Shown here one piece after another: positions 17,709 to 28,260 of a stretch of 64,000 nucleotides of DNA. The notes beneath the pieces were generated by a model. It ran no database searches and was not told where the DNA came from. It was given only the letters and a program-made list of their open reading frames with translations. Made by a program: the position numbers and the translations under genes. The first letter of the stretch is position 1, and each line of letters opens with the position of its first letter. Source of the DNA: Saprospiraceae bacterium (lineage in GTDB: Bacteria > Bacteroidota > Bacteroidia > Chitinophagales > Saprospiraceae); assembly GCA_016715105.1 (NCBI GenBank), contig JADKBO010000012.1:124001-188000 (forward strand). The letters are read 5' to 3'.

Positions 17709-18449
17709 TTACTTTCCTATAAATGTCAGAATTTCATCTAAAGAAAGTGCATTTTCCAATTCATATTCATCAATAGAAGTTCTAACTAAACTCGTAAGAT
17801 ATGCACCACATCCAAGTGTCTGGCCTAAATCATGTGCCATCGATCTGATGTACGTCCCTTTTGAGCAATCAATGAAAAAGCTTGCAAATGGCTTATTGTA
17901 TTGCAAAAGTTTATAGGAATGGATAGTCACTGGTCTTTGCTTCATTTCCACATCTTTCCCCGCGCGCGCCATTTTATATGCTTCCTTACCATCTATCTTG
18001 ATGGCGCTGTAGATTGGGGGCACCTGCAAAATAGCACCTGTAAAAAGGGGTAAAACGGCTTCAATTTCTTGGGTACTTTGTGGAACATTGGTTTTGATGT
18101 TCTCCTCTTCACATTCTGCATCATAGGAAGCAGTCACCGCACCAAATTTTACATCGGCTTCGTAAGTTTTGGACATGGAAGCCAATTCATCAATCAATTT
18201 GGTGTATTTTCCAACACAAATCAATAATAAACCTGTAGCCAATGGGTCCAATGTTCCAGCGTGGCCAACTTTTATCTTTTTTACTTTCAAGGAATGTTTG
18301 AGGGCAAACCTGATCTTATTTACGACATCAAAAGAAGTCCAATCTTTTGGTTTATCGACCAACAAAACTAGTCCTTCCGAAGGATCAAGGTCTTTTGCTA
18401 GATTATACTTTGAAATAATCCTTTCTTTCAATATTTTTTGAATACTCAA
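17709..18449 (-). CDS. truB: tRNA pseudouridine(55) synthase TruB
   Basis: A 246-residue protein with GLVLLVDKPKDWTSFDVVNKIR, the catalytic block KVGHAGTLDPLATGLLLICVGKYTK (catalytic Asp68), YEADVKFG, VPPIYSAIKIDGKEAYKMARAG and SKGTYIRSMAHDLG. It makes pseudouridine at position 55 of the tRNA T-loop. It lies downstream of uppP and DUF3098 on the same strand, a gene order frequent in Bacteroidota. Confidence 0.95.
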   Translation of the reverse strand: MSIQKILKERIISKYNLAKDLDPSEGLVLLVDKPKDWTSFDVVNKIRFALKHSLKVKKIKVGHAGTLDPLATGLLLICVGKYTKLIDELASMSKTYEADVKFGAVTASYDAECEEENIKTNVPQSTQEIEAVLPLFTGAILQVPPIYSAIKIDGKEAYKMARAGKDVEMKQRPVTIHSYKLLQYNKPFASFFIDCSKGTYIRSMAHDLGQTLGCGAYLTSLVRTSIDEYELENALSLDEILTFIGK

Positions 18450-18458
18450 AAATGCTAT

Positions 18459-19248
18459 TTATAAAAATGAATACAAAACACCTATGATTCCTACGGCGAT
18501 GCAATAAATACTAAAATAATTCAATTTACTAGATTTTACTAATTGAATCATCCATGTACAAGCCAATACACCTACTATAAATGAAGTTATAAATCCGGCT
18601 GATAAAGCTGCTATATTGGTATTTCCATTAAACTCCCCATCCATCAGGTCTTTGGCTAATTTTCCAAAAATGAGGGGAACTACCATTAAAAAAGAAAACC
18701 TTGCAGCTTTTGATTTATCTATGCCCAATAATACGGAAGTAGAAATGGTTGCGCCACTTCGAGAAATGCCAGGAGTGATGGCAATTGCCTGAGCTATGCC
18801 AATGATGAGCGCTTCCTTGAAACCAACAGATTTTCCTGTGTCGATTGCCTTGTCAGCAAAATACAACAAGATACCTGTCAAAATGAGCATGCAACAAACA
18901 AACATGATTTTGCCTGTGAACATCGCTAATTTGTTTTTCAAATAATAAACCAACTATCGCGGCCGGAATCATGGACAAAATAATCTTGAGGGTAAACTGT
19001 TTTGATTCTTTGTCATTTTTGTCAAACAAGCCTTTGAGGATTTCCAAGATGTCTTTTCTAAAAACATAAATGGTTGCCAAGGCCGTGCCAACGTGTAGAA
19101 CAACAGTCATCAATAGACTTTCTTCGCCAACAGCTTCTTCGCCCAGGATGAATTTAGCCAATTCTAAGTGTCCACTGCTACTTACGGGCAAAAATTCGGT
19201 AATGCCTTGTACTATGCCAAGGACAATACTTTTCAGGATTTCTGACAT
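18459..19248 (-). CDS. uppP: Undecaprenyl-diphosphate phosphatase UppP/BacA (one frameshift)
   Basis: The N-terminal frame (19248-18853) reads IVLGIVQGITEFLPVSSSGHLEL, the conserved active-site loop with catalytic Glu and Ser. The C-terminal frame (18953-18459) has IIGIAQAIAITPGISRSGATIS, the second conserved loop with Arg. Frames meet near 18930, where a one-base change links LLFEKQISA to MFTGKIMFVCCML. The enzyme is an integral membrane protein that recycles undecaprenyl pyrophosphate for peptidoglycan and polysaccharide synthesis. Total length is about 263 residues, as expected, so a sequence error is more likely than a dead gene. Confidence 0.88.
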
Positions 19249-19265
19249 AAAGATTTATTCTATTT

Positions 19266-19585
19266 TTAGCGAAAATCGCTACCACTTGAAGTCCCAAACC
19301 AGACAAAATGCAAATTGGAGCGAGGACGGTACGTCTGAAGCTATATATTAAATCAGGATCCCAAACATCTGGCGAAGGCATGTGTCCACCTGCCATCAAT
19401 GCAAATCCCAAGGCCATGAGTCCCACACCAGCCAATGCCCACATATAATTTTTATAACCAAACAACAAGCCGTCTGGAGAAATGGTACTTTGTTTTTCAG
19501 TTGACAATTTTGAAGTAGTAGGTTGCAAGTCTGACGCCGTATTTGCACTTGCTTCCGATGTGGTAATTATAATTTTTTCTTTCAC
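19266..19585 (-). CDS. DUF3098 membrane protein (3' frame probably shifted)
   Basis: Two membrane helices flank the family core: LLFGYKNYMWALAGVGLMALGFALMAGG, then VWDPDLIYSFRRTVLAPICILSGLGLQVVAIF. The open frame runs on to 19178 and overlaps uppP, which is unusual. Adding one T near 19270 gives VVAIFR and a stop at 19266, the normal family length of about 107 residues. The start is GTG at 19585 or an ATG 4 bases upstream in another frame. The order DUF3098-uppP-truB recurs in Bacteroidota, often after ftsX. Function is unknown. Confidence 0.75.
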
Positions 19586-19614
19586 TCATGTCTTAAATCC
19601 ATGTTTGTGTGGCA

Positions 19615-19622
19615 CAAATATA
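19615..19622 (-). promoter_or_regulatory. -7 box upstream of DUF3098
   Basis: On the reverse strand TATATTTG matches TAnnTTTG exactly, 29 bases upstream of the DUF3098 start. A -33 element is not obvious. Confidence 0.4.
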
Positions 19623-19823
19623 GTTGAATGCTCATATATATAATAATTAATATTTCGCTACAGATCATTCAAACTGATAGTACTAACGGTTTTCTTTTTC
19701 AAACCAATATGTTCTCATTTGAAAGTAAAGTTATTGTATTGAAATTACAAGAGCCAAAAATTCGTTAAAATTGGGCTAATATCTACCTTTACCAATCTTT
19801 CTATCACCAAAAACTCGTGTCAA

Positions 19824-20626
19824 TTGGCCCGAAAACTCGATAAAGCGCCCAAGGACTTTGGCATTTGCGCCGTGGCTTGTGCTCCAATCCGCATAAAACC
19901 AGACGATACCATGGAAATGGTAAGTCAATTGTTATTTGGTGAAACCATCAAAATTCTTCAGAAAAAAGGCAAAAACTGGATCAAAATTGAGTGCACCAAT
20001 GACGGCTACATTGGCTGGATGGATCCAAAAATGTTACTCTTGATCACGGAAAAACAATTTTTAAAATGTAAACAAGGATTGGCATACTCGGTTGATTTGG
20101 TTTCATATTTGATCAATGGAGACGTAAATACACCCGTTTTATTGGGGACAACACTTCCAGCTTTTGATGGAATGTCCCTCCAAATGCCAGAATCAAAGTT
20201 GATTTTCAACGGCAGCGCCATCAATCCAGAAACTCAAAAGCCTTCTGCCGAAATAATGGTCAAAATTGCCAAAAAATACCTAAATGCTCCATATTTATGG
20301 GAGGTAGAAGTCCTTTTGGAATTGATTGCAGTGGTTTTACGCAGGTTTTATTTAAAATTTGGGGATTTGCATTGCCAAGGGATGCGTATGAACAGGCCAC
20401 ACTTGGTGAACTGATCGATTTTGTAGAATTGGCACAAGAAGGTGACCTAGCCTTTTTCGACAATGCTGAGGGGAAAATCACGCATGTGGGAATGGTTTTG
20501 GCAAACCAAGAAATCATCCATGCCAGTGGCAGGGTAAGAATAGACAAATTGGACCACGAGGGTATATTCAACAGACAAACCAAAAAATACACTCACCACC
20601 TCAAATTCATCAAAAGGATTCAATGA
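19824..20626 (+). CDS. NlpC/P60 cysteine peptidase with SH3-like N-terminal domains (one frameshift)
   Basis: The N-terminal part has bacterial SH3-like segments (PIRIKPDDTMEMVSQLLFGETIKILQKKGKNWIKIEC, DGYIGWMDPKML). The C-terminal catalytic domain has GIDCSGFTQ (nucleophile Cys), GKITHVGMVL (His) and IIHASGRV. The break at 20297 is repaired by one G (YLWGGRSPFGIDCSG). Such enzymes cut D-Glu-diaminopimelate bonds in peptidoglycan peptides. No signal peptide is seen at the TTG start; similar Bacteroidota proteins begin close to the FGIC segment. It is intact in substance. Confidence 0.85.
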
Positions 20627-20694
20627 ACATGAATCTTGATTTTGTTCATAATAGTTGTTATTTTGTAATAACCATATTTCAAAAATATTTAGTT

Positions 20695-21160
20695 ATGAAG
20701 TTTTTCTTCCTATTTAATCATTCTTGTTTTTTGGATCGCTGCATGTAAACCAAATACTGATTCTACTGTCCCACCCTCCACCATTGATGATACTAATTAT
20801 GATGGCAGTGAAACATCAAATGTGCCTGTCTCTATTGCCGATACATTACCCCTGGCTGATACTTTAAGTTACCATGATGAGTTTAAAGGTAGATCTATCA
20901 CTGGCCATTTTAGATACATGGCTGATGCTCCAAGTTTCATACCTTGCAATGAAACAAAATCTTATAATGTGGCTATGGAAGGTGAAGAATATTTAAAAAC
21001 AGAAAGAAGTTATGCCAATTCTGTGGAAAATGGCGGTGACCCTGCTTTTATTGAAGTATTAGGCGCTTGGGAACAAAAAATGAATATGGAGGATCGACTT
21101 GTAAAAAGTTTGGTCATTCATCAATTGATTGAGCTCAATCCTTATCGAGAATGTGAGTAG
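20695..21160 (+). CDS. Hypothetical lipoprotein (one frameshift near the start)
   Basis: ATG 20695 starts MKF; one extra T in the TTTTT run breaks the frame. Without it the reading becomes a signal peptide (YLIILVFWIAAC, a lipobox) and then continues KPNTDSTVPP into the long frame. The mature part has a Thr/Asp-rich linker and a domain GRSITGHFRYMADAPSFIPCNETKSYNVAMEGEEYLKTERSYAN...DPAFIEVLGAWEQK. This resembles the C-terminal half of NlpE-like or META-type envelope lipoproteins, but the match is by eye only. Function is unknown. Confidence 0.55.
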
Positions 21161-21677
21161 TGCGGGGGACGGAAACGGAAATCAGCGCGGTTATCAGTTG
21201 TCAGCTTTATTTAGATATCCTGAATAAGACAAGTGAATTCGTGAAATGGAGTTATTTTATAAATTCGTGCAACCTTTTTCTGGAGACCGGTTCCGATTCC
21301 GACAGTTATCGGAAATCGGAAGGAAATTGGAAATCGTGAAATCGGATATGGGGAGATTTTCGAGCTTGTGCAAAAGCTTTCAGTTGTCAGTTATCAGCAT
21401 CAGCTTTTTGCAAAAAACTTAGTTTGGAATTCGAGGATAACAGATCGTAGATCGGAAATCAGATATTGGAAATCGGGAGCTTCGAGCCTGAAGAAAAGCT
21501 TCTGGTGCACGTTATCCTCCAATCATAAGTCGAGCCTTTTAAAATAATAATCACCGTACAGACGCAAGCCTTCGCTCTCTTCACTCAAACACTAGAACTT
21601 TAAAAAAAACTTTACGAACTTTACAAACTTTACAAAAACTTTATGAACTCAAACTTTATGAACTTTTCAAACTAATT
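21161..21677. repeat. Gene-free stretch of short repeated words
   Basis: No gene is seen. The sequence is made of reiterated, slightly varied words such as GGAAATCGG, CAGTTGTCAGTTATCAGCATCAGC and ACTTTACGAACTTTACAAACTTTAC, with GTACAGACGCAAGCC near 21558. Similar word arrays occur at 24.37, 28.26, 29.53 and 54.74 kb. Confidence 0.6.
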
Positions 21678-22151
21678 ATGGCAAAAAACAAAACAACCTT
21701 CCAGTTCCTCAGCGAACCGACAGACGTGAACTTTGGAGGCAAAGTACACGGAGGCGTAGTCATGAAATGGATAGACCAAACAGCGTACACTTGCGCGCGC
21801 AATTGGTCAGAATCATATTGCGTGACGGTTTATGTAGGTGGCATCAGATTTTATAAATCGATCAGCATTGGCGATGTTATCAAAATAGATGCGACGGTCA
21901 TTTATACAGGCAAGACCAGTATCCACATTGCTGTAGATGTTTATGCCAAAAATTTCTCCCAAAAAGAATATGAGAAAAAGACGCATTGTGTCATTGTATT
22001 TGTGGCTGTTGACCCAGAAGGAAAACCAATTGAAGTCATCAAGTGGAAACCAGTCACTGAAACTGAGCAAAAACTAGAAAAATACGCCTTGCGATTAAAA
22101 AGAGCTCAGAGAGTATTGATGATGAAATGGAACAATTTTCTGAGACATTGA
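21678..22151 (+). CDS. Acyl-CoA thioesterase (hotdog fold)
   Basis: A 157-residue hotdog protein with TFQFLSEPTDVNFGGKVHGGVVMKWIDQTAYTCARNWSESYCVTVYVGGIRFYKSISIGDVIKIDATVIYTGKTSIHIAVDVYA. The N-x-x-G-x-V-H-G-G core with the Asp of the following helix is that of the BFIT/YciA-type acyl-CoA thioesterases, which release free acids from CoA. The acyl preference is unknown. The C-terminal end (KRAQRVLMMKWNNFLRH) is slightly atypical and could be altered by an indel. Confidence 0.85.
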   Translation: MAKNKTTFQFLSEPTDVNFGGKVHGGVVMKWIDQTAYTCARNWSESYCVTVYVGGIRFYKSISIGDVIKIDATVIYTGKTSIHIAVDVYAKNFSQKEYEKKTHCVIVFVAVDPEGKPIEVIKWKPVTETEQKLEKYALRLKRAQRVLMMKWNNFLRH

Positions 22152-22201
22152 TGCTAAAACAATAAGGAATTTCTATCTTAATGTTTCAAATCGTTGGTTT
22201 C

Positions 22202-23631
22202 ATGAAAACAGATAGAAGAAATTTTATTAAAAAGGCTGGTATGGTCGCTGGCGGAATTTACATCATTCCGCGCCATGTAATGGGAAGAGGATATACAGCA
22301 CCCAGTGACAAACTCAATATTGCCTGTATTGGTGTGGGTGGGAAAGGTCAATCCGATTGCTCCAATGTCTGGGATAATGGCAAAAATAATATTGTGGCAA
22401 TAGCTGATGTGGATTGGAATAGAGGAAAAGCCGCTGCCGAAAAATTCCCAAATGCTAAGAAATACACAGATTATAGAAAACTATTCGAAGCTGAATCGAA
22501 AAACATCGATGCAGTAACCATTTCTACTCCAGACCACCAACATGCAATCATCGCAATGGACGCTATGTCTCTTGGTAAACACGTTTATCTGCAAAAGCCA
22601 TTGACGCATGACATTCATGAAGCCAGAATGTTGACAGAAGCAGCGAGCAAATATCAAGTGGTCACACAGATGGGCAATCAGGTGCTTCCGGAAGAGGCAC
22701 GGCACAATTTGTAGATTGGTTTAGAAAAGGTGAAATTGGCAAAGTACACACCGTTTATATTTGGACAGACAGGCCAGTTTGGCCTCAGGGTATTCCAAAA
22801 CCAAATGTCGAGGCAGAAATGCCCAATGATCTCGCATGGGATTTATGGGTAGGTACTGCTCCAACTACGGCATTCCATCCATTGTATCATCCATTCAAAT
22901 GGCGAGGTTGGTGGGATTTTGGTACAGGGGCTCTGGGAGATATGGGCTGCCATTTGATTGATCCCCCTTATCGTGCATTGGGACTAGGATATCCAACCCA
23001 AGTGCAATGCAGTGTGGGTTCGGTTTTTTCCCAAGATTGGATACCAGATTACAACCCAGAAAGTTGTCCTCCATCTTCTACCGTTCAACTAAATTTTTCT
23101 GCAACAAAGTTTAATAAGTCTGATGTAAAAATGATTTGGATGGATGGTGGACTCCGGCCATTCCACCCTGATATCATTCCCGCAGATGATTTGATTGGAG
23201 ACCCTGATGGTAAAAATGGTGTCATTATGATGGGAACGAAAGGGATTTTGACATGTGGCACGTATGGAAATCATCCCAAAATTTACATGAAAGGTGAAAA
23301 AGTCCGAACATTGGGCCCGCTAATTCCTAATGAAGGAACAATAAATGCTCCAGAAAATGGCCATCCTACCTTATGGACAGAAGCATGTAAAACCGGGTTT
23401 GGCAGCAAGGAGCATAAAATGCTGACCTCTTCATTTGATTTTGCAGGCCCGCTCACAGAGACCATTCTCATGGGTAATCTCGCCATCAGGAGTTACAATT
23501 ATAAAGAAAGTCCAGATAGTAAGGATTTTCCAGGAAGGAAGAAATTGCTATGGGATGGTATAAATATGAAGATTACCAATTTTGAAGCCGCCAATCAATA
23601 TGTAAAAAGAAACTACAGAACCGGCTGGTAA
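22202..23631 (+). CDS. Tat-exported Gfo/Idh/MocA family oxidoreductase (one frameshift)
   Basis: The N-terminus MKTDRRNFIKKAGMVAGGIYI is a twin-arginine signal. The Rossmann domain follows (LNIACIGVGGKGQSD, VAIADVDW), then DAVTISTPDHQHAIIAMDAM and GKHVYLQKPLTHDIHEAR with the conserved EKP-like Lys. The frame breaks at about 22691; one G restores MGNQGASGRGTAQFVDWFRKG. The C-terminal domain has WWDFGTGALGDMGCHLIDPPYRALG. These periplasmic NAD(P)-dependent oxidoreductases act on sugars or their derivatives. The substrate is unknown. The start at 22202 is preferred over 22181 because it fits the Tat signal. Confidence 0.87.
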
Positions 23632-23902
23632 AATCAGAGAATACTCGTCAGTTTTATTAATTTCTTTACTTCAAAAAGAACATTAAATACTATTATTTGC
23701 ATTATGTGTGAAATAAAAGTATATTTATGCCTACCTATTAAATTTTAAATAATAAAATCTAATTTATTATCATAAGTATTGGACAGCCCTAACTGAAAGC
23801 TTAGACACTTGTTTGGTCAGAAACTGTAACAATGCTCATTTTTTCTATCAAAGGATGAATCCTAATTTATCCCTATCGATCATTAGTCATCCTTACACTT
23901 GA

Positions 23903-23931
23903 GAGGCTGCTTTGGCAAAAAGGCAGCCTCC
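23903..23931 (+). terminator. Hairpin downstream of the Gfo/Idh/MocA gene
   Basis: GAGGCTGC (23903-23910) pairs perfectly with GCAGCCTC (23923-23930) around a 12-nt loop. It is followed by CATTATTTTC, a weak T-run. The upstream words TTAGTCATCCTT and GAGGCTGC recur at 54.23 kb. Confidence 0.55.
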
Positions 23932-24164
23932 ATTATTTTCAAAAATCATTTTAAGCTAAAAATTATTATATTACAATAAAACCTTATGTGTATATTATTC
24001 ATTATCTGAATGATTTTTGACCTTTAATTCAAATCACGAAAAAAAAGATAAACTTTTATTTGAAGATATTTAAATATTTGAATTCGTATAATGCTGATTC
24101 TCTATAAATTATAAATTACATTAATTTTTTTTATAATAAATGATGAATTTTAGTGACTTATATA

Positions 24165-24195
24165 TTGCAAATTATCATAATGTGTTCTATATTTG
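24165..24195 (+). promoter_or_regulatory. Consensus Bacteroidota promoter
   Basis: TTG at 24165-24167, a 20-bp spacer, then TATATTTG at 24188-24195 fit the TTG-N19-21-TAnnTTTG promoter exactly. The next protein-like sequence is more than 600 bp away, so it serves the small RNA locus. Confidence 0.7.
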
Positions 24196-24201
24196 TGTCG
24201 T

Positions 24202-24357
24202 GCTTATAAAGATAGGTGCTTTTGAAAGTAAATGCTCTTAGACCTCAAAACCGAAGAGCCCCCTTTTTAGAAAGAACACTGCTTAGCAGTTTAAGATAAA
24301 TGAGTTTTGGTTATTAAATTGAGTAATGCCCGGGGAAAAGTCTCACGGGCTTTTTTT
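24202..24357 (+). ncRNA. Candidate structured small RNA of about 155 nt
   Basis: Between a consensus promoter and a strong terminator there is no ORF but there is clear structure. GCTCTT (24235-24240) pairs with AAGAGC (24255-24260), followed by CCCCTTTTT. A hairpin ACTGC-TTA-GCAGT follows. Finally GCCCG (24328-24332) and CGGGC (24346-24350) are followed by nine T. The internal hairpin plus T-run could be an early terminator, as in an attenuator or a two-ended RNA. The length would fit a 6S-type RNA, but I cannot show the open-promoter bubble. No known family is recognised. Confidence 0.6.
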
Positions 24358-24359
24358 TT
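24328..24359 (+). terminator. Rho-independent terminator of the small RNA
   Basis: Stem GCCCG/CGGGC with a 13-nt loop is followed by TTTTTTTTT at 24351-24359. It is the strongest T-run terminator in the window. Confidence 0.8.
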
Positions 24360-24832
24360 GCCCCTACTTTATCAGCAGCGAGCAACGAGCAACGAGCAGC
24401 GAGCTTTAGTTTTCAGTGGTCAGCATTCAGTTTTCAGTTTTTTTTCAGATTATTAGTTTCTAAGTTCCAAGCAATTCACAACATTAATTGGTATTTCAGT
24501 GATCAGCCACGAGCCTATGAGCTTGACTTGCACCCGTCGGCGTTGGTTAGGGGGAGTGACAAATCATTAGTTATGCATAAAACTTTAACTAAATTATTTG
24601 ACCTTATGTATTGACACCACTTTATATAATACATATATTTGTTGAGTTATAATACACATAATTAACATTGTCATCACATCGTCAATGGCATTTTTGAAAT
24701 ATTTATTCTCAAATAATTTAAGACTAAGTATCTCATTTTCAACACTTTATTAATTTAAATTAGTAAAACAATTTCTCTAGAATTTGCAAGTATTATTATG
24801 TCATATCATTTTACCAATGTGAAAAACACGAA
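24360..24832. other. Gene-free stretch with a word array
   Basis: From 24370 to about 24440 it consists of repeated words (AGCAGCGAGCAACGAGCAACGAGCAGCGAGC as overlapping units, then CAGTGGTCAGCATTCAGTTTTCAG). The remainder is AT-rich with no visible gene or strong hairpin. Confidence 0.5.
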
Positions 24833-26630
24833 ATGAAGGAGATAATTCTTTTAGTAGTTTTTCATTTTTTATTAGCATCCAAGCAAATGGCCAACTCTAT
24901 TTTGCGTAGGCACACAAAGTTATTCCTATGAGATTAAGAGTCAAACTTTAAAGCCGATACCTTGTGTAGACTATTGGGATGAGCCAAGATTTTATCATCC
25001 TTGGTCTCAAATGAGAGAATATAGAGCTGGATTAGATTTTAGAACCTGGAGATTTTAGCTCTCCTTTAAAGACACAGTGGTGAATTATGCTATAGATTTA
25101 ACGGAATGTTCTACTCAAAAAGTCTATTTTATAAATTTAAAAACACTATCATCCTAGATAGAAAAATGGAAAATTTCTCTTTTGGTCATATTATGTTGAC
25201 TACTTGGGACAATTATACTTGTCTAATGCAATGGATACAAAAATAGAACTAAAACCAATTATATATCGAACCAATAACTACGAGGGGAGAAATCCTTCTT
25301 TGTCAAAACTTGACTTAGACTTGATATAAATTTCTTACTATCAGACATGACAGTTTACAAAGACAAATTACTTGTGTTAGGATTCGAGGAAAGAATAATT
25401 TCTTATTCCATTTTAATGTTAACTCATTGGAATTGATTAAAAAATTCCAATTGATTTTCCTATCACACAATTAGCCAGTATAGTCCAAGATTGTGATTCC
25501 ATCCAAATGTATGGTTTTTTGAATTTCAAAAATTCTGAAATAGGAGAAATTGATACCGTCCATGTGTATAAACTCAATGTTGAATCTGGCATATTGAGTG
25601 ATCACACTTCATTTGTTGCTCCTGATCTTGTTTTCTTTTAAAATGTAATCTCTCCAAGTGAATTTTTAGCCTCAGAAACAAATTGTGATTTGCTGATTGA
25701 TTTAGATAGAAACAATTCGGGATTGCTATTTCCCTATGATTTCAGTCCCGAAGATAGGTTATGCTTTGGCAATACTGCAAAAATTGCTGATGAGGATACT
25801 TATATTCATACCTCATATCCACTTTCACACATAGACATTTTTTTGAAAGATGTCAGAGATCAAGGGAATGAACAATTGCTATTTTCGGGTTTGCCGGAAT
25901 TAATTTCACCAAAATCAGCAATGGTGTTTATAGACTTCAAGGAGTAAATCCCAATACTCCCGATAGCATTTATGCGCTTGCTCTCAAAAATATTACTTAC
26001 CAAAATACAGCCTTACCCAAAACTTATGGAGTAAGAGATATTCAAATTGTGGGCAGCAATACTGCTAAAACAGGAGACACTATTCATTCCTACATCACTG
26101 TGGGAATCACCATTTCCAGTGACACTTTTGTTTGTGGAAAAGATGTCTTCCCGTATGAAGGTAAAGACTATTTTGCAGGAGACACCATTGCCAAATGGTT
26201 GTTGGCAGATAGTGGCTGTGATACACTTATTGAGATTTATGTAAAAAGCCACGCTGTCCCCATTATTTCTATAACGGGAGATCAACTCCTTTGCTTTGAT
26301 AGTGCTGTGACGCTGATAAGTAATGATCATTGGAGCTATTTATGGAGCAAAAGACCTCAAATCCCGTATTCCTAATATTGTACAAAGCTTTTCGCAGCTA
26401 AACAACACTGTCAACTTTGATCTGGGTGATGGCGTTTCTATTCTTGGCTGTGCCATTTATGACCGATGGGGAAATCAAGTTTATTCCTGCTCAGATTCGG
26501 AAAATAACGCTTGGAATACTACCATACAAATCAATCGGCAGAGACTGGAGTTTATTCCTATTTTTTGCAGTATGAATTGAAAAATGGAAAGACAGATTTT
26601 CTGTTTGGGGATATTACGGTTTTGAAATAG
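24833..26630 (+). pseudogene. Secreted protein with gliding-motility-type (CHU_C) C-terminal domain, many frameshifts
   Basis: A signal-like start (MKEIILLVVFHFLLASKQM) is followed by fragments in all three frames that together read as one protein. Near the start are QSYSYEIKSQTLKPIPCVDYW and FYHPWSQMREYRAG. The end reads AIYDRWGNQVYSC, then NAWNTT, and finally KNGKTDFLFGDITVLK. The end matches the type B/CHU_C T9SS sorting domain (YDRWGN-x-V). At least six frame changes occur in 1.8 kb. That is either real decay or a poorly resolved stretch; the surviving protein similarity to the very end favours recent damage or sequence error. Confidence 0.6.
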
Positions 26631-26798
26631 ATGATGTATTTCTTTAAATATCCATCACTTTACAAACTTATATAGAGAAAGAATCCTCATTTCTTCAGGT
26701 TTTTCCATAAGTTAAACACGCAGTCTAGACCGCGGAATAATTTCGTTTGTTTACCTTTAAACCTTATTAAAACTATTTTTACTATCTAATATCAAACC

Positions 26799-28260
26799 AT
26801 GCCATTGCAAATACTCAACAGGAACACTGTAGATTTTCAACCTTTACCCAACACCAAAATGATGGTCTTTGGCGGCGGAAATTTTGTAAGAGCATTCATC
26901 CTTTATTTTTTAAATGAATATAATAAATCAGCTTTAGAACCTTTTGGAGCGGTGGTGGTAAAGGTGACACGAGGTGATTATCACGACTGGAAAATACAGG
27001 ATGGTTTGTATCATATACTTACCAAAGGTTTGAAAGAAGGTCAGGTAATTGATAAATCAGACCTGATAAGTTGTGTATCTGATATCCTTGCAGTTTATGA
27101 AGACTGGGAGTTATGGATGAAAACCGCAGAAAACCCATCTATCCAATTTTTAGTCAACAACGTGACAGAAAGTGGCCTTGTATTCAAAGAAGAATCATTC
27201 AATGATGAAATTCCCGACACTTTTCCTGCGAAATTGACCAAATGGTTATTGCGAAGGTTTCAATATTTCGAAGGTGATGCAAGTAAAGGTTGTATCCTCA
27301 TGCCTTGCGAATTGATCGAAAACAATGCCGACTTATTAAAAACATTCATTAAAATATATCCACCACTGGCAACTATCCTCAGATTTTGAGAAATGGGTTG
27401 ACGAATCTTGCATTTTCTGTACTACTTTGGTGGATCGTATTGTACCAGGGGTAAGTAAAAACCATTTATCGGAGGCTCAAGAAAAAGTAGGATATGCTGA
27501 CAAGCTCATCACAGAAGGTGAGCCCTACCACATTTTTGTGATAGAAGCAAACGACAAAGTAAGATCTGCCCTACCCTGGCACCAAACACCAGGCCTTCAA
27601 ATCATTTATACCAAAGACCTCAGTGAGTATAGGATCAAAAAAATAAGAATACTCAACGGCGCACATTCTAGTCTGGTTCCAGTTGGTTTACTTTATGGAT
27701 TAGAAATTGTGAGAGAGGTTTTGGATGACGACTTGCTTTCAAAATATGTGGAACATTTAATGTACGAGGAAATCATTCCCATTTTACCCTTAGACAAGCA
27801 ATCATTGGTAGATTATGCCAAGGACACCTTGGACCGTTTCAGAAATCCCTTTTTACACCACAAACTTGAAACCATTTCGCTCAATTCATTTTCAAAAGCA
27901 AGGGTTCGCATCATACCCACCATTAAGGAATTTCACAATAAAAACGGCACTTTTCCCAAAGGTACCATATTGGCTTTTTCCTCTATGATTTTATTGTATC
28001 GTGGCCATTACAATGATTTAAAATTCGCGATCATTGATGACTTATATGTGGTAGACACGATGAAAACTTTCTGGAGTCAAGCCAAAACCGACTCCATACC
28101 AGATCAGCACCTATTTACACAACTACTATCTGATCCAAAACTATGGGGAGAAGATCTGTCCCAAATTGTTGGTCTTCAAGAAACGATCATGGCTCAATTG
28201 AATGGTATTTTTCAGAATGGGATGAAGCATGAGATAGCTCAAATTCTTCTTGAAATGTAA
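26799..28260 (+). CDS. uxaB: Tagaturonate reductase / mannitol dehydrogenase family (one frameshift)
   Basis: The N-terminal frame begins with the dinucleotide-binding MMVFGGGNFVRAF, followed by VVVKVTRGDYHDW and FLVNNVTESGL. The C-terminal frame has TLVDRIVPG, IRILNGAHSSLVPVGLLYGL (substrate/catalytic Lys-Asn-x-x-H-type motif) and YVEHLMYEEIIPIL. Removing one A near 27350 gives FIKYIHHWQLSSDFEKWVDES and joins them. The enzyme uses NADH to interconvert tagaturonate and altronate in galacturonate breakdown. The UxaB subfamily is favoured over plain mannitol dehydrogenase by overall resemblance. No other uronate genes are adjacent. Confidence 0.8.

Noticed and set aside
24235..24270. Protein-binding riboswitch call for the internal hairpin
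   Set aside because: No downstream gene exists for it to control, and no known aptamer consensus was recognised.
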